NCBI GenBank assembly: GCA_013822725.1
Contig: PNKX01000003.1
Location: 62,001 to 126,000 of the forward strand
DNA: 64,000 nt
Direction: 5' to 3'
Source: Pirellula sp.
GTDB taxonomy: Bacteria; Planctomycetota; Planctomycetia; Pirellulales; Lacipirellulaceae
Shown: one piece after another, positions 32,660 to 41,349 of the stretch
How the letters are laid out: each line of letters begins with the position of its first letter
Numbering within the stretch: position 1 is the stretch's first letter
Position numbers and translations under genes: made by a program
The notes under the pieces: generated by a model
Database searches by the model: none
What the model saw: only the letters and a program-made list of their open reading frames with translations
Told to the model about the DNA's origin: nothing

Positions 32660-33643
32660 TCACTTCCCAGGCGATTCCAACAGCGGCGCCTTCGTCTCGT
32701 CCAAAATTTCCGTCAACAGCTCTGACACAGTCACGTTCTGCAGCCGGCTTTCGGGTTGCAGGATGATGCGATGCCCCAGTACTGCCGGTACGATTTGTTT
32801 CACGTCATCGGGTTCCACATACGATCGCCCGCGGATTGCCGCCACGGCTTGCGAGCTTCGATAGAGCGCAATCGACGCCCGCGGGCTGCCGCCCAGGCGA
32901 ATATCGTGGTGAGCGCGGGTGGCGTGGACGATCTCGGTGATGTAGCGGCGAATCTTCGGGTCGACGTTCACCGTTCGCACGGCGCGCTGGCAGGCGACGA
33001 GTTGCTCGGCCGTGATCACTGGCTGCAGTTTCTCCAACGGGTGTTCGCGCTTGAGCATGTCGAGCATTTGCACTTCGTCGTCGAGCGAGGGATAGCCCAG
33101 CGAGAGCTTGATCAGGAACCGGTCGAGCTGAGCTTCAGGCAGCGGAAAGGTCCCTTCGTGGTCGACAGGGTTTTGCGTCGCAATCAACAGGAACGGCGGT
33201 TTCAGCTGATGGGTCACGCCGTCGATCGTCACCGAACTCTCGGCCATCGCCTCCAGCAGCGCCGCCTGCGTCCGCGGGGTCGCTCGGTTGATCTCGTCGG
33301 AGAGGACGACCTGCGCGAAGATCGGACCAGGGCGAAACTCAAACTCGCCTACTTTCTGGTTAAAGATCGAGCCGCCGGTGACGTCGGTCGGCAGCAGGTC
33401 GGGCGTGCATTGGATGCGCTTGAACGTGCAGCCGACCGTGCGGGCGAACGCTCGGGCCATGATCGTCTTGGCGACGCCCGGCACGTCTTCGAGCAGCACA
33501 TGCCCCTCGCAAAACCAGGCGACGAGCGTCTGGATGATCTGCTGCCGTTTGCCGACGATCACCTGCTCGACGTTCGCGATGATCCGCCGGCTCACGGCCG
33601 TCACGTCGAGCGAGCGGGGCTTGTCTGTTGCGTTCTCGGCCAC
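32660..33643 (-). CDS. MoxR-family AAA+ ATPase
   Basis: 327 residues from GTG 33643. Walker A is the family variant LLEDVPGVAKTIMARAFA (about residue 55), Walker B is VLSDEINRATPRTQAALLEAM, sensor 1 is LIATQNPVDHEGTFPLPEAQLDRF and sensor 2 lies in GGSPRASIALYRSSQAVA. MoxR ATPases act as chaperones in maturation of protein complexes. It is the first gene of the moxR/DUF58/DUF4129 operon and is divergent from the DD-peptidase gene. Confidence 0.95.
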   Translation of the reverse strand: MAENATDKPRSLDVTAVSRRIIANVEQVIVGKRQQIIQTLVAWFCEGHVLLEDVPGVAKTIMARAFARTVGCTFKRIQCTPDLLPTDVTGGSIFNQKVGEFEFRPGPIFAQVVLSDEINRATPRTQAALLEAMAESSVTIDGVTHQLKPPFLLIATQNPVDHEGTFPLPEAQLDRFLIKLSLGYPSLDDEVQMLDMLKREHPLEKLQPVITAEQLVACQRAVRTVNVDPKIRRYITEIVHATRAHHDIRLGGSPRASIALYRSSQAVAAIRGRSYVEPDDVKQIVPAVLGHRIILQPESRLQNVTVSELLTEILDETKAPLLESPGK

Positions 33644-33787
33644 CGTGTCAGTTCCGCTGGAGAGTGAAATAATGGAGATCGCGCGACCCCTGTAGCTTAA
33701 CCACGCGGGGCGCCGGCAGATACAATGGAGGTTCAGGCCCGCAGCGTAGACCGCTCGGGTGCGTCGCTATTTGCTATGGAGTTTTGC

Positions 33788-35227
33788 ATGTTGGTTCGCC
33801 TGTTGTGCAGTTTCTGTCTGCTGTTCGTTACGGTTCGATCTGCTTCCGCCGACGATTCGCTCGATGCGACCATTCTTGAAATGCGGCTTAATGAAGTGCT
33901 CGACGCTCACCCCACCGCTAAAAGAACGACCGTGACGCTGAAAGTGGTCGACCTCGAATCGGGTGAGACGCTCTACGACCGGGGGGGCGACCGGCTGCAG
34001 GTTCCGGCGTCGAATCTGAAGATCTACACCTCGGCGTGTGCGCTCGATACGTTTGGCCCCGACCATCGCTTCCAAACGATCGTTCGCGCCGACGGTCCGA
34101 TCGAGAATGGCGTCCTCCGCGGCGATCTGAAATTGATCGGCGGGGGCGATGCGATGCTCACCAGCAAGGATTTGCAGAAGCTCGCCAAGCGCGTGGTCGA
34201 CGAATTGGGGATTCGACAGATCATCGGCGGCGTGGTGGTCGATAACTCGCGTTACGCGCCTCGCCTGAAGGGACCGGGGTGGATGTGGGACGACGAGCCG
34301 TCGTATTACAACATGTCGGTGACGCCGCTGATGGTCGACTTCAACGTTCTCACCGTGAAGTTGACGCCCGACGCCGAGGGATTTGTCTATGCAAAGTTGG
34401 AGCCGCCGTCGAATTATCCGGAGTTGGTGAGCGTCGGCGCAGATGCGGCTGCTGGGAACGAACTCGCCACGCGGCGCCCCTACACCGAGCCGATCGAGTA
34501 TCGGGGCGACCGAAAGCTCGACAAACCGACCGAACTGCGGATGACGATGCATGATCCAGGCCCCTGGGTCGCCGGGATGTTGACGCAAATGCTGGCCGAG
34601 GCAGGGGTGAACTTCTCGCCGCCGTCGCGGAAGGCTGTCGCGGATGCTGAGGGCGGGGTAGCGGCGCGTGAGCTCGTCCACGTGGGCCCGACGCTCGCCG
34701 AGACGCTGAAGCACTTCAATCACGTTAGCGAGAACGCCGTCGGCGAAGTGCTGCTTCACGAAATCGCGCTGGCCCGCGGCGTCGAGCGGCCCGATTGGCC
34801 GGAGGGCGCCAAGGCGATCAGCAAGTGGCTCGTTGAGCAAGCGAAGCTCGAACCAGGTTCGTTCCGCTACGTCGACGGCTCCGGCCTGTCGCGCTACAAC
34901 CTCATCAGCGCCGATTCCTCGGTGCGGCTGCTGCAGTACCTAAAGCAAAGCGACGACTTCGAGCCCTTCTTTCAGTCGCTGCCGACGTCGGAAGTGAAGC
35001 TCGACGAGGCGACGCTCGCCGGCGCCAGCGATCAGTCGCCGGCGCCACGCGTTTCCGCTAAAGGAGGCAGCATGTCGAGCGTGTCGACGATGTCGGGCTA
35101 TCTCCGGACGCTCGACGGGCGGCTGCTCGCTTTTTCGCTGCTGGCGAACGGGTTCATTGGTAATAACGAACCGGTGTTCGACTTGCGTCAGCAAGTTTGG
35201 CGGGAGTTGGTTCGTTATCGGCGCTAA
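33788..35227 (+). CDS. dacB: D-alanyl-D-alanine carboxypeptidase/endopeptidase (PBP4, family S13)
   Basis: 479 residues. I prefer ATG 33788 because GGAG lies 6 nt upstream (33778-33781) and a signal peptide follows at once (LVRLLCSFCLLFVTVRSASA). The S13 triad motifs are present: Ser75-x-x-Lys78 (SNLK), Ser314-x-Asn316 (SEN) and the third motif as Lys425-Gly-Gly-Ser (KGGS) where most enzymes have KTG. It cleaves the terminal D-Ala of stem peptides or D-Ala-mDap cross-links in the periplasm. It adds to the two wall hydrolases at 16-18.5 kb as evidence for an active peptidoglycan system in this planctomycete. Confidence 0.9.
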   Translation: MLVRLLCSFCLLFVTVRSASADDSLDATILEMRLNEVLDAHPTAKRTTVTLKVVDLESGETLYDRGGDRLQVPASNLKIYTSACALDTFGPDHRFQTIVRADGPIENGVLRGDLKLIGGGDAMLTSKDLQKLAKRVVDELGIRQIIGGVVVDNSRYAPRLKGPGWMWDDEPSYYNMSVTPLMVDFNVLTVKLTPDAEGFVYAKLEPPSNYPELVSVGADAAAGNELATRRPYTEPIEYRGDRKLDKPTELRMTMHDPGPWVAGMLTQMLAEAGVNFSPPSRKAVADAEGGVAARELVHVGPTLAETLKHFNHVSENAVGEVLLHEIALARGVERPDWPEGAKAISKWLVEQAKLEPGSFRYVDGSGLSRYNLISADSSVRLLQYLKQSDDFEPFFQSLPTSEVKLDEATLAGASDQSPAPRVSAKGGSMSSVSTMSGYLRTLDGRLLAFSLLANGFIGNNEPVFDLRQQVWRELVRYRR

Positions 35228-35289
35228 GCCGCCAGCGGCGGGGCGCGGGCAAAAGGCGATTCTTGGCTGCTTGAGCGTTGGAGCCGATG

Positions 35290-36603
35290 TTATTCCGCTG
35301 CCAGGTCGATGCAGATGCATTCTTCGTCGTTGCGGATGTAGGCCCGCTTGTTGGCGAAGGCAGGGGCGCACCAGACGACGCGGCGGTTGAAGGCGTCGTT
35401 GGTCGGCTCGATGACGTGGGCGCGATCGAGTTCTTCGAAGCCTTCCGGCGTGATCTTGGCGATCACGAGGTCGCCGCTGTCGTTGAACATCCAACGAATG
35501 TCGCCGTGGCGGACGATGAACGCGGTGCCGGAGTTCGCGGGGCGTTCGCTGACTGGCTCCGATGTTTCCCAGAGCCGTTTGCCTGCGGCGAGTTCGACGG
35601 CGCGGAGCGTCCCCTTTTGATCGAAACCGTAGAGGATGCCGTTCTCGGTGTAGGGCTGGACGTTGATCGGGGAGATCGCCTCCTGGCCCTTGTTGGCCCA
35701 GACGATCTCGGCAGCCGGCTTGTCTTTGGCTAGCTTCAGCAACAAGCTCTGGTTTGAGTAACCGCCGACGTAGAGGAGGTCGCCGTCGACGACGGGCGAC
35801 ATGATGATCGAACCGTTCGTCGCCGTGTAGGGAACCGACCAATACTCTTTGCCGGTCGCGGGATCGACCGACGTGACGGCGTTCGGCGCCAGCAGCAGCA
35901 ATTGACGGACGCCGCCCGCTTCGATGATCGTCGGCGGCGAGTAACCTTGCTCCGGCGCGGTGAGGGCGGCCCACTTTTGCTCGCCGGTGTTCTTATCGAA
36001 CGCGACGGCGTGCGTTCCTTCGCCGCCGACGACGCAAATGAGATTGTCGCCGTCGACCAGCGGATGGCTCGAATAGCCCCAGAGCGCCGACTTCGTGTTG
36101 TAATCCTTGAGAAAGTTCTTCTTCCAGAGAATCTCGCCGGTCGTGACGTCGAGGCAGTGGAGATCGCCCACGGCGCCGAGGCAGTAAACCTTGCCGCCAG
36201 CGACGGTCGGCGTGCAGCGCGGGCCGGCAGGGTAGGAGATGTCGTAGGCGACCGGGTACTCGACTTTCCACTTCTCTTTGCCGGTCGCTTCATCGAGGCA
36301 GAGGATGCGCTCCGTGCCGCTGGAGGGCTTGCGCTCGAAGTTCGCGATCTTCACGTCATCGCTGGTGACGTAGTCCATCACGTAGACGCTGCCGTCGACG
36401 ACGGCGGGTCCCGCGTAACCGCCGGCGACGGGGGCGCGCCACAGGATTTTGGGGCCGCCTTCCGGAAATTCCTTGATGATCCCTTCTTCGCGCCAGATGT
36501 TGTCCCGTTTCGGCCCCATCCATTGCGGCCATTGGTCGGCGACGGCGGGGGAGGCAAGCGAGGCGAGAGTGCAAGCAATGAGTGCAACGCGAAGGTTCGA
36601 CAT
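35290..36603 (-). CDS. Exported PQQ-binding-like beta-propeller protein
   Basis: 437 residues from ATG 36603 (MSNLRVALIACTLASLASPAVA is the signal peptide; the longer frame runs into repeats). The sequence is an eight-bladed quinoprotein-type propeller with repeated W-motifs: GTERILCLDEATGKEKWKVEYP, VGDLHCLDVTTGEILWKKNF, VAFDKNTGEQKWAALTAP, VTSVDPATGKEYWSVPYT and LRAVELAAGKRLWETSEP. The residues needed for PQQ catalysis are not evident, and many planctomycete members are probably non-enzymatic. It opens DQWPQWMGPKRDN, the standard planctomycete start. Confidence 0.88.
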   Translation of the reverse strand: MSNLRVALIACTLASLASPAVADQWPQWMGPKRDNIWREEGIIKEFPEGGPKILWRAPVAGGYAGPAVVDGSVYVMDYVTSDDVKIANFERKPSSGTERILCLDEATGKEKWKVEYPVAYDISYPAGPRCTPTVAGGKVYCLGAVGDLHCLDVTTGEILWKKNFLKDYNTKSALWGYSSHPLVDGDNLICVVGGEGTHAVAFDKNTGEQKWAALTAPEQGYSPPTIIEAGGVRQLLLLAPNAVTSVDPATGKEYWSVPYTATNGSIIMSPVVDGDLLYVGGYSNQSLLLKLAKDKPAAEIVWANKGQEAISPINVQPYTENGILYGFDQKGTLRAVELAAGKRLWETSEPVSERPANSGTAFIVRHGDIRWMFNDSGDLVIAKITPEGFEELDRAHVIEPTNDAFNRRVVWCAPAFANKRAYIRNDEECICIDLAAE

Positions 36604-36974
36604 CGGAAGGCTCCGTGGCGGTGGGCGGGGATCGTCCGGCAAGATGAATAAGCGTAGCGGAGGCGGCGGCCGACTGCCAGAGAGCGCGGTCGACGAGGTC
36701 GGACTCGTCGCCAGATTGAACTGCCAAGGAGGACAAGGGGAGTCAGGCCTGCAAGGCCGCGCTGAGAAAGCCCAGGGCGCAGCCCTGGGTACTGGTCGTA
36801 CAAATGATTCCTCGCCCTGCAAGGGCGCGCTAGCGCGCCCTTTCAGGGCTAAAGATTTGTCTGATTCGCTCACCCAGGGCTGCGCCCTGGGCTATCACAG
36901 CGCGGCCCGTTAGGCCTGAAGGCTGAGCATGCAAACTGCTCCGCGACGCCAAGCGTGCGGTTGATTTCAACTGG
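36604..36974. other. Intergenic region, 371 bp, dominated by nested palindromes
   Basis: Between the PQQ-type and NagA-like genes. About half is the nested inverted repeat at 36745-36917. The part next to 36604 should hold the promoter or leader of the PQQ-type gene, but none is obvious. Confidence 0.6.
36745..36917. repeat. Nested GC-rich inverted repeat
   Basis: The left arm AGGCCTGCAAGGCCGCGCTG..CCCAGGGCGCAGCCCTGGGT pairs with ACCCAGGGCTGCGCCCTGGG..CAGCGCGGCC..AGGCCT. Each arm contains its own palindrome, and the centre holds a third (CCCTGCAAGGGCGCGC with GCGCGCCCTTTCAGGG). Confidence 0.85.
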
Positions 36975-37916
36975 CTACATGCGTAGCGCCGCTCGAGGAT
37001 TGACGACCGTTAAGCGATGAATTGTTTCTGAGGAAAGTAAGAGCTGCGTGCGGAGGTTCTCCGTCATCTGTCGCAGCGTGCAGGCGGAGCCGACGAGGTG
37101 AGAGCGGTCGGCGGCCCAGGTGGCGAGTTGTTCGTCGACGACCACCTGGTGCCCTGCCAGCGTGTAAAGGCCCGGGCCTTTGCCGGCGGCGGAAATGGCG
37201 TCGCTGACGATGATTGTGCGCTCGGGGCCGACGAGGCGCAGATAGTTCTGCAGCGCGACGAAGGGAATATGGACGCCGTCGGCGATGAAGCAGATCCAGA
37301 GCTTGTCGGCCAAGCTGAGGACGCGCTGGATGACGTTGTCGTGACGGTGCATCTGCAAGGGACAGCCGTTGCCGAGGTGGGTGAACATCGACAGTCCGGC
37401 GTCGATCGAGCGGCGGAGTTGTTCGAGCGAGGGATTGCAATGACCGGCGGAGACGGTGACGCCCTGATCCGCGAGCCATGTCGTCACGCGGCCATCGGCG
37501 TCTTGTTCGGGCGCCAGCGTGACGAGGCGCAGCAGCCCGCCTGCCGAATCTGTCAGTTGGGCTGCGGCGTCGATCGTCGCCGCGCGCGCCGCTTGTGGCG
37601 GATGGGCGCCGACGTACCCCGGTTCACGGCTGATAAACGGGCCTTCGAAATGGATGCCGGCGACCATCGATGATGCAAGTTCGCTGGCAGCGGTCGCGTT
37701 GAGAAGCCGCTGCGCGCGGGCGGCCATTACTGCGAGGTCGTCGGTGATGATCGTCGCCAGGAACTGCGCGACGCCGTCGGCGCGCATTGCCTTGCAGGCA
37801 GCTTCCAGTTCCTCGCCGCTCAGATGATCGCCGTTGAAGTCGACGCCTGCGTAGCCGTTCACCTGCAGGTCGAAGTAGGCGGGGCCGCTAGGTAGTGGAG
37901 CAGCAGGTGGTGTCAT
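36975..37916 (-). CDS. N-acetylglucosamine-6-phosphate deacetylase-like amidohydrolase
   Basis: 313 residues from ATG 37916, which overlaps the stop of the upstream dehydrogenase as TGATG. The NagA core is clear: YFDLQVNGYAGVDFNGD, GIHFEGPFISREPGYVGAHP, VSAGHCNPSLEQL, FTHLGNGCP, FIADGVHIPF and the catalytic Asp in IVSDAISAAGK. Typical NagA has ~380 residues; this protein starts directly at the barrel and lacks the N-terminal half of the small beta-sandwich domain. It should deacetylate GlcNAc-6-P or a related N-acetyl sugar. It is translationally coupled to the zinc dehydrogenase and follows the sugar importer. Confidence 0.82.
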   Translation of the reverse strand: MTPPAAPLPSGPAYFDLQVNGYAGVDFNGDHLSGEELEAACKAMRADGVAQFLATIITDDLAVMAARAQRLLNATAASELASSMVAGIHFEGPFISREPGYVGAHPPQAARAATIDAAAQLTDSAGGLLRLVTLAPEQDADGRVTTWLADQGVTVSAGHCNPSLEQLRRSIDAGLSMFTHLGNGCPLQMHRHDNVIQRVLSLADKLWICFIADGVHIPFVALQNYLRLVGPERTIIVSDAISAAGKGPGLYTLAGHQVVVDEQLATWAADRSHLVGSACTLRQMTENLRTQLLLSSETIHRLTVVNPRAALRM

Positions 37917-38941
37917 CAATCGTCGCCAATCGCTAACTGGATCTTCGTGACGCTCGCCGGCGCTTCGCTCCAGAGGCGAAACGCTTCCGCCGCGGAGGCG
38001 AAGTCGACTGTCTGCGTAATCACTGACTCGACCGGAAACGTTCCGGCTTCCAGCATCCGCACCACATCGGCAAAGTCGCCCGGCAACGCGTTGCGCGAGC
38101 CAAGGATGTCGAGTTCCTTGAGCACAAAGAGCTTCGTGTCGTACTCAACGGGAGCCTTTGCATAGCCAATGTAAACGACGCGACCAGCGAACGCGACCTC
38201 GTCGACCGCCAAGCGGAATGTCGCCGGCGAGCCGACGGCTTCGACGACGACGTGGGGACCATGGCCGGCAGTGAAAGATTGCAGCCTTTCGTGGAGCTCG
38301 TGGGTGGCGGAATTGATCGTCTCGGCGGCGCCGCACTGGCGGGCGAGGGCCAGCTTTTGATCGTCGACGTCGATAGCGATCACCCGCGCCCCGCGAAAGG
38401 CGGCGCCGGCGATCACGCCGAGGCCGATGGCGCCGCAGCCGATCACGGCCACGGTATCTGCTGACGTGACGCGGCCGCGGGCGGCGGCGTGGAAGCCGAT
38501 CGTCAGCGGTTCGACGAGGGCTAGCTCAGGCAAGGAAAGTCGCTCCGAAGCGATCAGCTTAGCGATCGGGACGGCAATCAATTCCGTCATCGCCCCTTCG
38601 CGCTGAACGCCGAGCGTTTGATTGCGGGCGCAGCAGTTGTTTCGACCTGCGCGGCAAGCAGAGCATTCGCCGCAGTTGGTGTAAGGGATCACCAAAACTC
38701 GTTGGCCAAGCTGCCATGGCCCTTCGATTTCGGGGCTAAGTTGCTCGATGGTGGCGCCGATTTCGTGTCCCGGGACTCGAGGGTAGGCGACTAGCGGATT
38801 GACGCCGCGATAGCTGCTGAGGTCGGTGCCACAGAAGCCGACGCGGCGGACGCGGAGCAGCGCCTCGCCGGCGGCGAGGGCCGGTGCGGGGCGCTCGACG
38901 ATGTTGACGACGCCGGGGCTGGTGATTTCGACGGCTTGCAT
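37916..38941 (-). CDS. Zinc-dependent medium-chain alcohol/polyol dehydrogenase
   Basis: 341 residues. Catalytic zinc ligands are visible as Cys37 (GFCGTD) and His59-Glu60 (GHEIG). Structural zinc ligands are Cys100, Cys103, Cys106 and Cys114 ([16 protein letters not shown]). The NAD site is [14 protein letters not shown]. The layout matches sorbitol, L-threonine and L-idonate-type dehydrogenases. It is coupled to the NagA-like gene and probably oxidises a sugar alcohol or sugar taken up by the importer encoded upstream. The precise substrate is unknown. Confidence 0.88.
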   Translation of the reverse strand: MQAVEITSPGVVNIVERPAPALAAGEALLRVRRVGFCGTDLSSYRGVNPLVAYPRVPGHEIGATIEQLSPEIEGPWQLGQRVLVIPYTNCGECSACRAGRNNCCARNQTLGVQREGAMTELIAVPIAKLIASERLSLPELALVEPLTIGFHAAARGRVTSADTVAVIGCGAIGLGVIAGAAFRGARVIAIDVDDQKLALARQCGAAETINSATHELHERLQSFTAGHGPHVVVEAVGSPATFRLAVDEVAFAGRVVYIGYAKAPVEYDTKLFVLKELDILGSRNALPGDFADVVRMLEAGTFPVESVITQTVDFASAAEAFRLWSEAPASVTKIQLAIGDD

Positions 38942-39016
38942 GGGGGAGAGTTTGGAGATTTGAGATCTGAGATTTGAAATTTGAGGCAGGGGACTGAGCG
39001 CGTGAATTCACCGCAC

Positions 39017-40039
39017 CTACTTGATGAGACCTTCCTGTCGCGCTGCTTGCCAGAAGTTTTCAGGGAGCCAGGCTTCGACCGCGGCGACGTTCTCGGCAAT
39101 CTTTCGCGGGGAGCTGGTGTTGAGAGCCACTGCCGCGACGCCGCGACGCGAAAGGGCGAATTGCACGCAGGCCGTCGCTGGCGAGATTTCCCAAGCGTCG
39201 CAGAGCGCTAAGAATCGATCGCGCCATTCAAACGCCAAGCGATCGTGATCGTCGTCGCGCGTTGGGATCCGGTAATCGAGATACTTGCCGCCGACGAGGA
39301 ATCCGGCGTTGAACACGGCGGAGTTGATAACCATCACGCCCTTGGCAGCGATCGCGGCGGTCCACGCTAAAAGTTCCGGCGGATGGCGATAGATCGTCAG
39401 GCTGTTGGCCAGCATCACCCAATCGAGATCGACCAGCTGTTCGATCTCTTGAATCACGCGCCAATCTTTGGCGCCGACGCCGATAGCGGCAGCCTCGCCG
39501 CGATCCTTCAATTCGCTCAGAGCCCGATAGGCGTCGAGTACTTGATCGAAGCGGCGACGGCGATCGTCCGGCGAGACGACAGCTGCTAAGAACTCGTCGG
39601 GGTCGTGAACGGAAACTAGCTGCGGGCGATACTGAGCCCCGAGCAACTCGCAGCTTTGTTCCCAACACTCGAGGATGCCGCGATAGCTGATCCGCTGCTC
39701 GGCGTCATGCTGCAAATTGGCCCACACGCCCGGTTCGAACGTCGGCTCGGCCGAACGCAAAGGCGTGCGCAGCCAACCGAGTTTGTTGCTGACGATGACG
39801 TCGTCTGCGGGAATGCCTAGTTCGCGCAAGCTTCGGCCAATTACCTCTAGCGCGAGGCCGGCGCCATACTTCCCGGCTGTGTCGATCGCAATCGGCGTCG
39901 GGATGTGGGCGAACCACTCGCGACAGATGGCGCGCTTCGTCTGATCCGAAATCGCCTCGTACAGATTGCCGAGGCAACTCGTGCCGAAGACCAATTGCGG
40001 AATGTCGAGGCCCGTGGCGCCGAGCGGCACGTGTTCCAT
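39017..40039 (-). CDS. Aldo/keto reductase (sugar dehydrogenase-like)
   Basis: 340 residues. The AKR motifs are present: LGATGLDIPQLVFGTSCLGN at the start, Asp and Tyr in IDTAGKYGAGLALEVIGRSL, Lys in VIVSNKLGWL and His in LVSVHDPDEF. The layout is that of the L-fucose/D-threo-aldose dehydrogenase and pyridoxal dehydrogenase group, which oxidise sugars with NAD(P). It begins 4 nt after the stop of the permease gene, so it is in the importer operon. Confidence 0.87.
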   Translation of the reverse strand: MEHVPLGATGLDIPQLVFGTSCLGNLYEAISDQTKRAICREWFAHIPTPIAIDTAGKYGAGLALEVIGRSLRELGIPADDVIVSNKLGWLRTPLRSAEPTFEPGVWANLQHDAEQRISYRGILECWEQSCELLGAQYRPQLVSVHDPDEFLAAVVSPDDRRRRFDQVLDAYRALSELKDRGEAAAIGVGAKDWRVIQEIEQLVDLDWVMLANSLTIYRHPPELLAWTAAIAAKGVMVINSAVFNAGFLVGGKYLDYRIPTRDDDHDRLAFEWRDRFLALCDAWEISPATACVQFALSRRGVAAVALNTSSPRKIAENVAAVEAWLPENFWQAARQEGLIK

Positions 40040-40043
40040 GGCG

Positions 40044-41225
40044 TCACCCAGCGCCGCGATGGCGCAGTTTGTCGAGGGCGACGGCGGTGACGATGATCGC
40101 CCCGGTGACGATCTCTTGCATCCAGACTTCGAGCCCGATTTTCGTGCAGCCGTTGTTGATCGTCGACATCAGCAGGGCGCCGGCGACGGTGCCGAGGATC
40201 GTGCCGACGCCGCCGGAGAGGCTCGCGCCGCCGATGACGGCGGCTGCGATGACGCCGAGCTCGTAGCTGGCGCCGGTGGTGGGGTCGCCGACTTCAACGA
40301 AGCTGAATTGCAGCACGCCGGCGATGCCGGTGAGGAGGGCGGCGCAGGCGTAGAGTTTGAGTTTGACGCGTTCGACGTGGATGCCGCAGAGGCGCGCCGT
40401 TTGTTCGTTCGAGCCAATCGCGTAGATGTGACGGCCGAACTGCGTGTAGCGGAGAACGCCGGCGATGAAGCAAGCCAGCGCGAGAAAGATCCAAACGCCG
40501 GGCGACCACCAATGCTGCGGTCGCAAGATGAGCGAGGCGTCGATCGAGACCGAGGGGAACCGCATCAGGCTGTTGAGCGGCGTGGGGGGCGGGTAGACGG
40601 CGGAGTTGTCGGCGAGTCCTTTGGCGGCGCCGCGGAGGGCCCCCCACATGCCGAGCGTGACGATGAACGGCGAAAGGGGAATCGAGAGGTTGAGTTTGCT
40701 TTCGCCCCACCAGGCGGCGGCGCCAACCGCGGCGGCGAGGGGGAGGGCGACGCGATAATCGAGACCGCTGCGCCACGCGATGAAACCGACGAGACAGCCG
40801 GCGAGGAGCGCGGCAATCCGGCCGACGCGGCCGATGACCATCGTGCCAATGCTCACTCCACAAAGTCCTGCAACGCCGATGCCGATGGCGGCCGCGAGTG
40901 CCGCGGAGCCGTAGCCGTTCATGCCGCTATCGGCCCCGCCGTCACCGAGTCCGCGGAGGACGAGGGCCACCGTCACTGAGACGAGCGCGATGAGCGAACC
41001 GACCGAAAGATCGATGCCGCCGGAGATGATGACCATCGTGCCGCCGAGGGCGGCGATACCGATGACGGCCGTCTGCAGGAGAATACTTTGGGTGTTCTCC
41101 CAGGTCGGAAAGATGTCCCATCGCATCGCGGCGAAGAGGGACCAAACGCCGATGAGCGCCAGTAACGGGCCGAGTTGATCGACGACCGAGCGGAGTCGAG
41201 TTGGGAGGCGGGGATCGGAAGGCAT
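40044..41225 (-). CDS. Ribose-type sugar ABC transporter permease
   Basis: 393 residues from ATG 41225. It is a BPD_transp_2 permease with about ten helices. The signature GGTMVIISGGIDLSVGSLIALVSV is near residue 65, and GIHVERVKLKLYACAALLTGIAGVL, TGASYELGVIAAAVIGGASLSGGVGTILGTVAGALLMSTINNG is at the C-terminus. A central stretch is longer than in RbsC (helices around 140-190). With the ATPase (41350) and binding lipoprotein (42937) it completes a CUT2-family sugar importer. Confidence 0.92.
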   Translation of the reverse strand: MPSDPRLPTRLRSVVDQLGPLLALIGVWSLFAAMRWDIFPTWENTQSILLQTAVIGIAALGGTMVIISGGIDLSVGSLIALVSVTVALVLRGLGDGGADSGMNGYGSAALAAAIGIGVAGLCGVSIGTMVIGRVGRIAALLAGCLVGFIAWRSGLDYRVALPLAAAVGAAAWWGESKLNLSIPLSPFIVTLGMWGALRGAAKGLADNSAVYPPPTPLNSLMRFPSVSIDASLILRPQHWWSPGVWIFLALACFIAGVLRYTQFGRHIYAIGSNEQTARLCGIHVERVKLKLYACAALLTGIAGVLQFSFVEVGDPTTGASYELGVIAAAVIGGASLSGGVGTILGTVAGALLMSTINNGCTKIGLEVWMQEIVTGAIIVTAVALDKLRHRGAG

Positions 41226-41251
41226 GGGCGGGGGAGTGTTTGGGCTGGGAA

Positions 41252-41334
41252 TAAAAGCCACCGGCTTTGCCGGTGGACGAACTATCGGCAAGATTTATTT
41301 CCACTTCGTCCACCGGCGGAGCCGGGGGCTTTTA
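41252..41334. repeat. GC-rich inverted repeat between importer genes
   Basis: AAAAGCCACCGGCTTTGCCG at 41254 pairs with CCGGCGGAGCCGGGGGCTTTT ending near 41333, with CGGTGGACGAA and TTCGTCCACCG as the inner arms. It interrupts the ATPase-permease junction and could lower permease expression relative to the binding protein. Confidence 0.8.
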
Positions 41335-41349
41335 TGTTCGGCACTGACA

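Noticed and set aside
32756..33667. Long plus-strand frame opposite the MoxR gene
   Set aside because: It is a shadow of the GC-rich moxR coding sequence, with no domain or ribosome-binding site.
36604..36873. N-terminal extension of the PQQ-type propeller frame
   Set aside because: The 90 extra residues are Pro/Arg-rich, overlap palindromes and precede a complete signal peptide at 36603.
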